From NCBI RefSeq assembly GCF_019649055.1, contig NW_026570320.1:460419-524418 (forward strand): DNA of 64,000 nt, given 5' to 3'. Below are positions 1 to 11,444 of this stretch, piece by piece (position 1 is the first letter of the stretch; every line of letters starts with the position of its first letter). This DNA is from Paramacrobiotus metropolitanus. Taxonomy: Eukaryota; Tardigrada; Eutardigrada; Parachela; Macrobiotidae. Both the position numbers and the translations under genes were made by a program. The notes beneath the pieces are model-generated. The model worked only from the letters and a program-made list of their open reading frames with translations. It did no database searches and was not told the DNA's origin.

Positions 1-1518
1 GCGTCATCCCAACCGTACGTTAATGCGGTCTTATCCAGTTGAACAAGGAACGATTCCACATCGTCCTTGTTACCGCTAAATTTGCCTTTAAAGTGTACTG
101 CGGGCTTTACTGCCTGTAATGCGGTAATTAATTTCTGCGTAATATCATCTTGCTGAGATTCGGCTGCTCTCCGTACAACCGGTGCAGCTTCAACATCATC
201 ATCACTGATGTCAACTACTGCTGATTTATGCTGCTTATTAATGACACATTTATGCTTTAATAATTCTGCGATACGATCCTGTGCTTCAGCATGTTCTTTA
301 TGCAAATCTTCATACAACTTTTCGTATTGCTCTCCATGTGCTTTATACATCTGCGAGGAATTTACTGTGGCCGTTAATTCTTCTGAGATTTTTAGACGCT
401 CAGCCTGTTCATGCTTATATTTATCCTTATATTTATTCAACTGATCAGCCATTTTAGTAATAGCCTCTGCTTGCGGTATGCTTTTATTATGCTCTTCTGC
501 TTCTGCACGGAGCTTAATAATTTCATGCTTCCAAGAATTTAGTACTTGAACTGCCGATCAATTTCTGCTTTATACCTTGTTTCAGTTGCTTCATGCGCTT
601 CAATAACTTGTTCATATTGCTTTTCTCTTCTGACCATGCCTTGCAGACATCATTTGCATGCTTACTTTCTTCTCTACGACGAAAAATTTCATCATGTGCT
701 TTCAGTAATTTTGCTTTTAATTTTTCATTATGCTCAGTTAATTCCTTATAGCGATTACTCGTATCTACCAAATCTTGCTGTGTCTTATGCAATAATGCTT
801 GAATTTCATCGTAATGCTGCTGCGTATTTTCCGGTAAAAGTTCTTTAGGAGAACTATGCATCGGAGAATGAAATGCTGGATTACTGGACAGACTCTCCTC
901 AGATGGAGATCTGTTGACCGATAAATTGAGCGGAATATCCGACTCATTGCTAGAAGGTTCAATATGCTCATTATTATCACCGTTATCAACAGGTAACTGC
1001 TTCGACAATGCTTGTTGACTTTTATCAATATACGTCAGTTCATGCTCGTCACCAAATGCAATTTCTTGATCGCGATCAGAAATTGATATTAATTCTGAAT
1101 CATGAGTGATATTGCTAGCGATAGACTGATACGAAACCTGCGAGGCTGATGATGCTGACCTTTCCGGTAATTTTTCGGCATTAGCACTAAGTGCGCTAAG
1201 TGCCGATGTAGATGCTGGTGATCTTTGCAGTTTACTGCTACGCGCAAATGCTGCCGCTCCTGTATTTTGAATGGCAGCATCAGCTAATAATGCAAACGCT
1301 GACTGCGGATTATGCGCACGAGCATGCGCACGAGTATTCACATTATGTTTTACTGCTGCTGTTTTGCTGGATACTGCTTTACTTTTCTGAGTTTTCTTTC
1401 CGACTGCTTCTTCTTGCTGCTTTTGTGCACCAGGTTTATTAACGACCTGGGCCGGTTTGAAAATGCGACTTCCGACAGCATTAAGCAAGTCTCTCACAGG
1501 AGACCGCTTCTCTTCCAT
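1..1518 (-). pseudogene. gag-like region of the LTR element
   Basis: The longest open stretch (1518 down to 523) begins MEEKRSPVRDLLNAVGSRIF. It has a basic, low-complexity Ala/Ser-rich first half and an acidic middle. The last 90 residues or so are a charged coiled coil. Nearer the window edge, in another frame, is a motif typical of Ty3-type Gag capsid domains (F-G-N-K-D-D-V-E-S-F-L followed by a conserved Y-G-W-D). Gag is the structural protein of the element's particle. The region is treated as a fossil. The family call rests on this motif, the LTR and the primer site together. Confidence 0.6.
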
Positions 1519-2458
1519 GCTGCCTACAGATTTTCACAATACTGCTTTAATTACAGATATATCGCTTTATTGAAATTATGCACCGACAAATCAATCAGTA
1601 ATGCAGGGCGCGTGCAGCTACATGCTGCACGCGTTACGTAACTTGTTTTCAGTTTCTAGTGCAAGGCGTGCTAGGCACGTGCTTATCACAGTTTAAAATC
1701 TTCAGCTGGCACAATGAATTGTGCCAGTCTGAATGAGCTGCTATGCGGAAATGCTGTGCCTGGGCTGTTCAGGCAGCAACAGGTTGACGCTCGAGACAAA
1801 TGACGCACTGCCGTTCAACGTCTGGGTCAGACGTTGCTCGTTGAATGCGGAAATTCAAAACAAATTCTGGCTTTTAAAGGTCAGAATAATGCGAAAAATT
1901 AATGTTTTCAATGCTAAAATACAGTATGTAAAAACTGTATTTTAATCCTGAAATATGCTGTGTCTAAATGTGTGAAATGCTGTACAAAAGATAAACTGCT
2001 GTGTATTTTGTCAAATGCGAGATTAATGCTGTGTACAATGCTGTTGTCCCTTACTTCTAGTTAATTTTCAAAACGAAACCAAAAAGAAAAGGAAAACTGC
2101 AGTTGTAAGGTGAAAGTTTTCAACAGTTAACCAGCCTTGCTGGCAACTCACTGCTTCGACTATCCACAATCCTTGCTGCACGGAGTTTCGGGAACCGTGT
2201 CTCACCGCAACACCACCCCACGTCCAAACTGCACGGGTTTCGCGCACCGTGGCTCACCGCTCCGCAGTCCACGAAAACCAAAACTCTGCAACTAGGCTCG
2301 AGATATTGCTGTCAGTTAATCCCAATAAAGGGCAATGCTGTACAATAAAAGTTCACGACGATATTGCTTTGGAGAATCAGCGTCCACCACACCAACTTCC
2401 GACAAAGATGAGATATTGCTTCCAATATGAAATTATGCTCAGATTTGGCGGATCTTAG
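1519..2458 (-). other. Leader between primer site and gag, with repeated AATGCTGT
   Basis: This stretch of about 940 bases carries no convincing gene. It holds five exact copies of the octamer AATGCTGT on the plus strand (near 1750, 1976, 2032, 2042 and 2333), with more near-copies. An untranslated leader of this size is normal between the primer site and gag. Confidence 0.5.
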
Positions 2459-2470
2459 TATCTGCTACCA
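2459..2470 (-). other. Primer binding site, initiator tRNA-Met type
   Basis: The minus strand reads TGGTAGCAGA directly after the LTR's terminal CA. This is complementary to the 3' end of eukaryotic initiator tRNA-Met (TCTGCTACCA), the primer used by many Ty3 and Ty1/copia elements. Ten bases match without interruption. Confidence 0.7.
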
Positions 2471-2845
2471 TGATAGCCATGCCACGGGGCAGGCTAGAAG
2501 AAGAACGATTTTCTATGAAAATCTACGGGAGAAACACCGCTCGACTTCCGTTACGCTTTTATTAGTCGAAACCAGTAATCATAAGAAATTCCAGAGCTGT
2601 GCGATCATAACTCCTCGACTAAAGTTCTCTGACAAAACATTCAGCGGATCAGAACTTCAAAGCCCAGTGTTATCGCAACAGTGTAATGCTGATCGTATGT
2701 GTACTGCTCGTACCTGTCTTGACTATCGAGCCAAGTGCTAAACACAGTTAATGCGGTGCAACAGGTAATGATAAGACGTACGTGTAATGCTAATAAGTAC
2801 TGCATATGCACGGGAGATGGTGACGTACTAGCGTCATCCCTAACA
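2471..2845 (-). repeat. 5' long terminal repeat of the LTR element
   Basis: On the minus strand the block starts TGTTAGGGATGACG and ends CATGGCTATCA, so it has the usual TG...CA ends with a short imperfect inverted repeat (TGTTAG/TGATAG). It is about 375 bp long. The inner boundary is fixed by the primer site that follows at once. An AATAAA-like signal (TAATAAAAGCG on the minus strand, near 2555-2565) lies inside, as expected for the R/U5 region. The partner LTR and the target-site duplication lie outside the window, so the outer boundary rests on the terminal motif alone. Confidence 0.65.
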
Positions 2846-4586
2846 ATAATCATATATGCTGTAAATAATCTTATTTGCACCGCCATTTACTTTAATTCTT
2901 ATCAGTTATTGTATTATGATTAATACAATAATTACAAGAAATTATTCTTAATTGGCCGCTTTGACCTAAACTTGTAAGGTGGAATATTTTTGCAGAGTGT
3001 GTTAACATAACAAAGCTCAAGTGAAGAAAATTATTGGAAATACTTGGTGCACTGTAGTTCTGTTTTATTGGTGCCAGAACTATTACAAATATCCCATGAA
3101 ATCTGCATAAAAATGATAAACCTGGATTATGTAAATCTGTCTCACATTACTGTCATAAATCATAATTATTATGTAGATATTTTTTGTACGCATGTATATG
3201 CGCCTGCTAACGTCGGACAGTAGAATGTCGCAAAGAATGTTATTAGGTTTGGTTTGTTTTTTAGCATCTCTAGAAACAACAAGTCACTCCTTACTCCTTA
3301 TTAAGATCTGCAGACATTCAGTTACAGCAAAGAGAGGAAAAAGAGAACACAAAGCATACTTGTACTAACATCCAGCTACACGCTCGTTTTGTGTATCAGG
3401 TAGTATCGTTTTATGTTTGGTTCCTATCTAATAAAAAACATACAATAACGCTATTATCCAGGAGAAGATGAAATGTAACCCTGACAAAATTATGAATTGC
3501 TTGTTGTACTGGTTTGCTGATAGTGTATGCACGTTAACATTGAACAATACAATCACGGTACGAAAAGTCTAAACCAAATTAACAATAAGTAATTTAAAGG
3601 CGGCCGATAGAGTGCTATAAAAAATCAACAGCTAAGTACAATAGTTTTGGGTACGTACTCTGTAATACATGCAGACTACAGCAAGAATTCGTGCGCGGGC
3701 CCATAAATACTTCAGGCGATTTGCAACCGCGCGCGAACATCTTCTTCGATTTAAAACGCTTCCGGTGACCTTGCATTTTTTGAAATGATAATTTCTAGAT
3801 TGTTTAAACTGCGCGCCTTGATTTTTTATAAATTGTAATATCAACATAACTGCGACGAGAGTACAGCAGTACCGCATTTTTTATTTGTATCTGCACAGTC
3901 GCATAACAATTTTGGCGCAGAACATTTCTCAAAATGCCGGAAGGTTCAGATAATTCCAGCACATTATGTCAAGTCACCGAGCTTATAGTGAAAACTTAAG
4001 AGCAACCTATACGTAAAACAAAATTGTCGACGACAGTGTGAAAGAGATGCGATCAGGTCCACTTTTACGTGAAATTTCCAAAAGCTAAAGCCAACATTTT
4101 TGTCGTTTCGTTTGTAATTAATAGCTCATTTAGCTGTGGTATCGTCGGCAGTTGAGTAGGGAGTTACGCAAACATATCATTAGTACATATTGTGACGCGC
4201 TGGTATTAAACTGATCAGTACATGTAATATAATTATACACCTTGGTACTGGTGTACCGATTACGGTAAATCGCAATGAAACTGCAGCATAATTTCTCATA
4301 TATCTACTGCTAATTGTCCTTCCTGATAAAATAAATTACTCCAGTTACCTATCCCGCCTATGTTGTTTAATTGGTAATTGCTGTACTGAACTGTGCGTGT
4401 GTTTTGTACTACACTTTAAGCAAGATCGAGTACTCGTACTCCGAGTATTTTTTGATCGAAGCAAAAACGATTCAGCATTTACTGTACTTAATTTCATCAC
4501 TACGGATGGACGTACCTGCACAAAGTAAAGTTAAAGTTGCGTTAACAGATTAACCAGAAGTTAGAAAATATTTATTCTTTTTGTGC
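2846..4586. other. Intergenic DNA
   Basis: AT-rich sequence between the LTR element and the carbonic anhydrase gene. I see no supported gene. Short open frames at 3632-3877 (-) and 4371-4553 (+) have no recognisable content. One TACGAGTA-type octamer (as TACTCGTA) lies at 4431-4438, upstream of the carbonic anhydrase start. Confidence 0.6.
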
Positions 4587-7161
4587 ATGATGTCCTCATG
4601 TCAAAACGCTGCTATGGTTTACCACAGGCGAATAATTTCATTTCTCTACGCCCTGCTAGTTTGCTCCGGCCTCGCCATCGGTAAATTTATCATTTTCGCT
4701 TGTAGAATTTTACCGCTTTGTACTTCGAACGGTTATTTAAAATGTTTACAAGTACCTCGTATTTTGAAAGTAACTCAGTAACAAAGGATATAATTGCATA
4801 CTACTTTACAGCACCATTCAGAATTATTGTTGACCTTCTCATGTTAGGTGTCGGTGCTGCTACACCTGTTAAAAACTCAGTGGTCGCCAACATTGCTACT
4901 CCGCCACCCAATAACAAACAAAATGCTGTGGACATTAATAAAAAACCAAAGAATGACGCCGCGCCTTCCGTTGTACACTGGGGATACAATTATCCTGATC
5001 ACCCGCCATCGGCTACGGGAAGCGGTGCAGGTAACACGGAACACGTTTTTCACACATACACCATGTGTGATGGAGAAAAACACACAATTCAAATAATTTA
5101 TTAGACATACACCGTTGAGAAGATTCATATATTACACAATGAAGAAGTTACAACATTTCTCACATTTTTCAAAATCAGTTGCGTGGAATACCTATGTGGA
5201 AAGACTGGATATATTCGCAATTTTTTTATAATTACGCAAACCATTACAGCATAACTGACCGTTAAACCGGCTTTAGTGAGGATTGCGTCATGCAAATATG
5301 CGATGACCTTTTTACAAAGTTCGATGCAATGATGCTTTTCCATGTTGTGTTAACTTGGGACTTTCTGCCAGTCAAGTGATCTTTGAATTTGTGACTATTC
5401 AAACCTCATTAAGAGCAAATAGTACTAGTATATGTTTAGACACTAAAAAACTGCTGAATATCAAGATTATTTTTTAGAAGAGGAACTGACGCCGGAAAAG
5501 TGGAAAGAGAAATTCCCTCAGTGTGACTCATCGCGCAAAAACAGTCGCCAATCACCGGTCGCCATTGATACAAAATCAATTAGAGCAGGTTCTGATCCAC
5601 AGCGCGATGCCCTCAAGGCTTCCAGTTATGAGGAAGAACCCTCGAAAAGCGTATGGAATGCCGTTAATACCGGGCATGGCGGTAAGCAAAAAATAATTAA
5701 TCTTGGACCTTACACAAGGACAAGGTTTTAACGAGTAACATCTGTTCACTTCCACCTCACTACAAATAAATAGGTTATATTACTACGAGTATTATTTCTG
5801 TCCGAGAAGTGTATGCACTTATTGTATAACAAATGAGCAAAATAAAAGTACGCAATGCAGAGTTGTGACTGTGCAGTTTATTGTGTCCTGTAGTACAGTT
5901 TTCTGCAAACTGGGCACACACACCAGAAATTTACGATGGTGGTCTACCAGGCCATTACACTTTTACGCAGTTCCACTTCCACTGGGGCGGCATCAACGGA
6001 CGAGGATCCGAGCACATCATCGACGGAAAACCCTCTGCGCTGGAAGTAGGTATCTGTATGTCTCTATACGAATATCTCCGTAATTAATGATGTAATTGTA
6101 CTGTGTTTACAAAATAAATTTAAGTAAAAGAATACGAAAACAATTTATGAATTTGCCTAATCAATTTAAAAACTTTTGTTATGTCACTATTCTATCTCGG
6201 TTAATAAGCTTTCTAATAACCGCTCATTGCGCTATCGCCTTTATTTCAATGGTGATAATAATAACTATAAGCAACGTAAAGTGCAACTGTGCAAATACAT
6301 GATTAGAGAAAAGTATTAAAACAATATAATTATACGAGCAAACGTATGAAGTTACAAACGCTTAAGCTTGCAAGATTGCAAACGCACAATGCGCTTACCC
6401 ATTCAAACACGAATTTAAGTCAGAGTACGTAATTATACAGTACTATAGCTTCTTTTCTTGACGGTAAATTTTGCAGCTGCACCTTGTGCATCGCCGAAGC
6501 TACGAAAGCGACCTGGAAGCCACACGTGATCCTGTTGGATTGGCCGTTGTAGGTGTGTTGTTTGAGGTATCGAACCAAGATAAACAACTCCGAACTGTGG
6601 AACCATTTCCACCACATCTTGACCTTCTGCTAAGTACTCTCAACGAGTTGGACCAACCAGGCAAATTTTTTTCATTCCTTAGTGAATATCTACTACTCGT
6701 TCTATCACGCGTGAAAGTGCTGTACAATTGAAGCTACATTGTTGTTTCATACGTTAGATGCAAAGCGAGATCTCGTTCTGAAAGGCTTCCGGTTGGTTGA
6801 TCTTTTACCAGCCAATCGCACTTTCTATCGCTATATGGGGTCGCTGACAACACCACCGTGCAGTGAAGCCGCAATATGGAGTGTCATGGCGACTCCCCTA
6901 AAAATTCCCGAGAAATATCTGCTTGCATTCCGGAAGCTCCACTCCAAGAAAACCAAACCTGGCAACACTAAAGATGACCTTTTAGTCGATAACTTCCGGC
7001 CGGTACAGCCTCTCGCTGGGCGGAATGTTAGCGTATACATGCTTAGGCCGGTGACGCACAGCATGCAGAGATCCATAGAGGGTAATCTGCGCCCCATCAA
7101 CATCTCCCGACAACTCAGCATCCCAGAGGAACAGCATGCACCAGATGTGTTTGTGTTCTAA
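4587..7161 (+). CDS. Alpha-carbonic anhydrase, secreted
   Basis: Predicted to catalyse CO2 + H2O to bicarbonate + H+ outside the cell. There are six coding exons: 4587-4680, 4848-5030, 5478-5681, 5894-6045, 6477-6660 (or 6681) and 6758-7161. The start codon pair at 4587/4590, or ATG 4614, precedes a hydrophobic signal peptide (ISFLYALLVCSGLAI). Family landmarks are all present: VHWGY, the QSPVAID motif, NTGHG (proton-shuttle His), QFHFHWG (two zinc His), GSEH, LHLVH (third zinc His), GSLTTPPCSE (catalytic Thr), and NFRPVQPL. Two cysteines (FPQC and PPCSE) fit the disulfide of secreted forms. The zinc site is intact, so it should be active. The tail after the fold is about 35 residues with no membrane segment or obvious GPI signal. 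The exon 5 donor is unusual (see findings). Confidence 0.93.
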
Positions 7162-7571
7162 TTAGTGAAACAATGAATCCCTTACTAGAACGCCGAAACA
7201 CAATGCTAAAACCAGCATGCTATGTAATACCAGCATGTTAAACGATAATTCACTATGATTCATAAAAATTACGTTCCGATTGTACCGTACTATTTAGTTT
7301 ACTGTACATATTCTCAATGCGCAGTTGCATTCGCGGCAGGCTGCAGATTTTAGATTATCTATTGTGCAGAGATTAGGTAATGACAACAATCGGTAACGAT
7401 CTGAACAGGTAAAGCAAGCACTATCACAGCGGCCAGCACCAACAACAAAACGTAGGTTAAAAAAAATCAAAATCGAAGGTAAAACAGAGAAAATTAAACA
7501 TGCAACATAACCAAAACAGACTCTAGCATAAAAATTTAACAGGACAGGATATAAAAAGGAATGGATTAAAT
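7162..7571. other. Convergent intergenic gap
   Basis: About 410 bases between the 3' ends of the carbonic anhydrase and TRIM37 genes, presumably holding both 3' UTRs. No gene is seen. Confidence 0.6.
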
Positions 7572-10500
7572 TTAACTGCCACCGGAACCAGGCTGTAACG
7601 CATTGTTATCGGAAATCGGGTTACTTCCATTCAAACATGCCAAGCGTCGTCGCTGAGATTCGACAGAGGGGCGATAGAGATCATTAGATGGAGGCGACTC
7701 TGGAACTACTCTGGTTACCGAAAACCCATCAGAATTTTGATCTTGCTCTTGTGTGCGGTCACCAGATCGTCCGTCATTGCATCCTTCATCGGTATCCGCT
7801 CTCGTAGTTCCTTCCAAAGACTCTCCGCTGCTCTGACCGTCTTCCAGGCAGTGATCAGCTACGACTTGACATAAATCGGCTAACATTAACTGGTTGTGAA
7901 ATAAATACGGCCCAGAGCAATCTCCAAAAGATGGAACGGGAGACGATGCACGACGCAGATGTGTGTTTGCAGAACCATGGAGCTGATGTTGTTGGTTTGA
8001 AGGAATTCGCATACATTCGTTGTCGTGCATCAGCTGAAAATCAAGAAAATTAAATACGGAAAATTAAATACGGAGTACGACCGCAGCATAAACCGTAATC
8101 ACGGACAAAAACTAAAATGTCATTCTACTGCACTCACAAGCCATATACACACACACCTGTACAATTTCCATTTGGGCAGCCAAATCGGCAATTTCGGAAG
8201 CCGCACTTTCATTCTCCAGTGCTCTGAGATCCTCTTCGGAATTAAAAAGAGCGTCTGCATAAGCTGACGTTCCGGTGTTCTCTTGACTACGTAAACTATT
8301 ACGATTCCATAACTCCTTCATGATAAATTCCTTTAGCTCTTTATTTTCTTCTTTCAGATCCTTACACAAAGCGTCACATTTCCCCAGTGACCTAAATTAA
8401 AAACAAGAATTAAGGGACAATACCCTCGTACATTATACGAGCGCAAAAAATGGCACCTTACCATTCTGCATACTCGTAAGCCTTAGCATAATTAGGGGGT
8501 CTGATTTCAAATTTTATCGCAACCATTCCATTATTCAGAAATCCATCGACCGCCAGTTGATCCTGCAAAAACACGTACAACCATTAAGCATCATATTCAG
8601 TGCGTTCACAATTTATCACTAACCCGAGCGTAAAACCGATTGGAGCCCCAGCATTCACCGACTTCAAATTTCGAAGAGAATTCCTTAGACACGTTCCTAT
8701 CAGGATTAGCGTCCGACCGATTGGCCATGGTACCCAGGTGCATCAAATCAATCCTATATTCGTGAAAGTGACTACCAGGCGGACCATCGTAAAGCTCCAG
8801 GAATATCGATAACCATGCAACAGAATCTGGCAGTCCTCCAGGTTTATAATTCTGCACACGAAACGGAATAACCTTCAGCTTTACAAACAATATAAGCCTG
8901 AGTCGGTGCCCTGTCTTATAATTTACGCCACATAACTATTAAAAATGCAAATCGAAAATTGACTTATCGACGAACTATTCAATTCGAAACATTCTAATTA
9001 AAAGCATTACGCATTTTATTAGAAACTACATAAAAGGAAGAAAAATGTTATTCTCTCACAGCTACGTCATAAGAAATGCAAAACTACTAGCTACGGCGTG
9101 GGAGATAGATACTCGTATTACTATGGAGAGATAAAGATGCTACCTACCACGAGCACATATGCTCAGAATTATTTTAAATCCAGATAAACGTTTCATTTCC
9201 TAATAAAATTTCGTATGTTTCATTTCTGCTAAAAAAACTATGGGAATAGCAACAGGTTCACAAAAATACAAGCGGGTTCGCTCCTAAGCGACATTCAAAA
9301 AGTAACAGTAAGTCGAACACTAAGATAGTAAGTATTTTTACCGGATAAACTTTCAGTCTCCACCGAAGACCACCGGAAAAAATGGAATGGCTGAAAATTG
9401 GTTCCGCGTTGTCAGCAAGGTTATCAAAATCCCGAACTACGAAAACGTCGCCCGTGTAATTCGGAACAATAGCGCTGAAGAATTCGAAAATCTGTAAGCT
9501 CAACAAATCAGCAGAATGGAAATGTTCGCAGGCCCAAGTACTTTTTGTACTGTATTCCCTGAAGTGGTTGGAACGAAGGGATTTCTCTACCAAGGACGTT
9601 ATTGGTTTCTTTGAGTAAATCCTCGCTTTGTGCAATCAGATTACTTTTAGGCGCCTTGTTCAAAAGATCTTTCATGTTTCTTAAAATCTGGCCCACAATT
9701 TCAATCTCAAATACAATGAGCCCACGGTCTCCTGTTGAAATAAGCCAAGCGCATAGTTTCAGTAAATTTTGAAAGGCGGAAAAACAGAATATGCTGAAAA
9801 CGTGAAACTCAAAAGTTACCTTGCAATTCCCCAAGCTTTTCCGACATTTGTTTGGAAAGATCAACTCTCGTGGCGTCTATGATCGCTTCACACTCTTTCA
9901 CACTTTCGTCTTTGGCAGATCTGACCCTTTTCACGCTACGATCCTGATGAGAAAAAAAAGTAATCCAGCTGACAAATTCCTCAGATAAGCCACGTTACCA
10001 GTAATTTGCGCTTCCCTTCAAGAGCTCGCATACGAAGCAATAACTTCTCCATTTCCGAACGGAGAACGTTTTTCTTTGTACGATACACTGTATCAATGGG
10101 GCTAAAAGAATGGATCGAATGCTAAAAAATGTCAAAGAGGTGGTTAATACGAGTATTACATAGGTACTTTAGTAAGCTAGGGTAGTGAATATTAGCGCAA
10201 TAAATTTCACCTCGCCGGAAAAAAGTGCACAGCCAGAACAAATGCATGTCTGACATGTATTGCAGTAGACTGTCTTCTGTTCGTTATGAGTAGTGCAGCG
10301 ATCGTTCAAAATCCTATAAAATATAATGATAACAAAATGCCAAAGTCTTAACTACTGTAAAAAAACCTTACTTATTGAAATCGATTTTGTTCGTATCGTT
10401 TTGCAATTGTTGCACGAGTTCTTCCACCCAAGGACACTTGATGTACTGCTCCATAGGCACAGCAAATCTACAATGTAATAATATATCGTCAGCGGAAAAC

Positions 10501-11444
10501 AAAACTTAAGCCAGTCATGCGGAAAAATTAATAATTCCCAACATGCCGGGAAAATTTATTTTCGCAATTTATTTCATTACTACCTCTTCATATTTCATGC
10601 GACAAGCCGCAAGTTCTTGCAAATAAGTATCTCCATAATTCAAGATAATGCGAGCGCCGAAGCTTATAAATAATTACCGAAGTGCAAGTTGAAGTGTAGC
10701 CTGAGCATTACTGAAGCAGTTTCAATATAGCAGCAGTTTTTAACATTAGTCAATAAATAAATTTTTTGGATGTATTTTGCCAAATCCATTCGATATGCGA
10801 CCAAAGCAGGAAGAAACAACTATAAGCCAGCTTAATTAAGTCAACTCGTTGAATGCGCTTGATAAATCTGGCTGCACGATAGGGTCGATAGCCCGAGAAT
10901 TCCTTTTACTACTTCGTGAAACCTTGTGGTATTTTCAAAGAAAGCAACTTTAATTACTTAAAGATAGTGAACAAAGTACCTGCAGTGTGGGCATTGTGCG
11001 TTATTGACGGTAGAACGAGCTCCGGTTGCGGAAATGGCCGCGGTTGAATACCATTTCTAAAAATAAACGCGATTGCTAGTCATGATAACCCCATCTGTAG
11101 ACGCTACTGGCTTCCAGTACTTATGTCACGCACCCGCAAGCACTCGTAACACGAAAAATGTGAGCATTTTGGGCACAAGCGTGGCTTTTTGACGACACCG
11201 TAGCAGATGAAACAGCAGAAGAAGACCTCGGGAATGTTGAGCTAAAACCCATACCTCAATCAAAACCATAAAAAACAGAAGAATCTCAGTAAACAGTTCA
11301 TCGTACAGTACGAGCAGCATCGCTGGATGGACTGCTGTCTCCGCCAACAAAAGCAGATTCCAGTCCAGTAGACAGCTGGCTTTGTAGCTGGTGTGCTTCC
11401 TCGTGTTCCGCTTGGGAACTACTTCGGCTGTCATTCTGATCCAT
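7572..11444 (-). CDS. TRIM37: E3 ubiquitin ligase TRIM37 (RING, B-box, coiled coil, MATH)
   Basis: Ubiquitin ligase; in vertebrates TRIM37 modifies histone H2A and controls centriole and peroxisome proteins. About 13 exons read from ATG 11444. An N-terminal acidic/Ser-rich stretch leads to a RING (FFCCFICY, RLCPKCSHFSCYECL, then NAQCPHC), split by an intron. A B-box follows (C-T-T-H, YCNTCQTCICSGCALF, GEHSIHSF). Next comes a coiled coil spread over 10111-9550. The MATH domain runs from FVVRDFDNL through GLRWRLKVYP and LSIFLELYDGPP to FEVGECWGSNRFY, the order and wording of TRIM37's MATH rather than other TRAF-like proteins. A second coiled coil (DLKEENKELKEF) and a Ser/Gly-rich tail end at 7572. 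The chain is roughly 600 residues, against about 960 in human, mainly through a short tail. The RING has a longer insert than human. Confidence 0.92.

Larger units (their letters stand above)
1..2845 (-). mobile_element. LTR retrotransposon fossil, Ty3 (gypsy/mdg4) type, 5' part
   Basis: A retrotransposon reads right to left and runs off the left edge, so only its 5' part is visible: LTR (2471-2845), primer binding site (about 2461-2470), a leader of roughly 940 bases, then a gag-like region (1-1518). No protease, reverse transcriptase or integrase lies inside the window. Seen directly: a TG...CA-bounded block abutting a primer site that matches the initiator tRNA-Met 3' end, and a gag-like motif near the left edge. 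The Ty3 family is inferred from the gag motif and could be corrected by pol. The visible gag region is not carried by one frame throughout, so the copy looks broken (about one break seen). Age cannot be judged because the second LTR is outside the window. Confidence 0.72.

Noticed and set aside
9258-9635. 125-residue minus-strand frame read as its own gene
   Set aside because: Its middle is the TRIM37 MATH start (FVVRDFDNLADNAEP); the ends are intron read-through.
11126-11434. 102-residue hydrophobic frame at the TRIM37 start
   Set aside because: Wrong frame: the RING cysteines are in a different frame and join to ATG 11444 through a 66-base intron.
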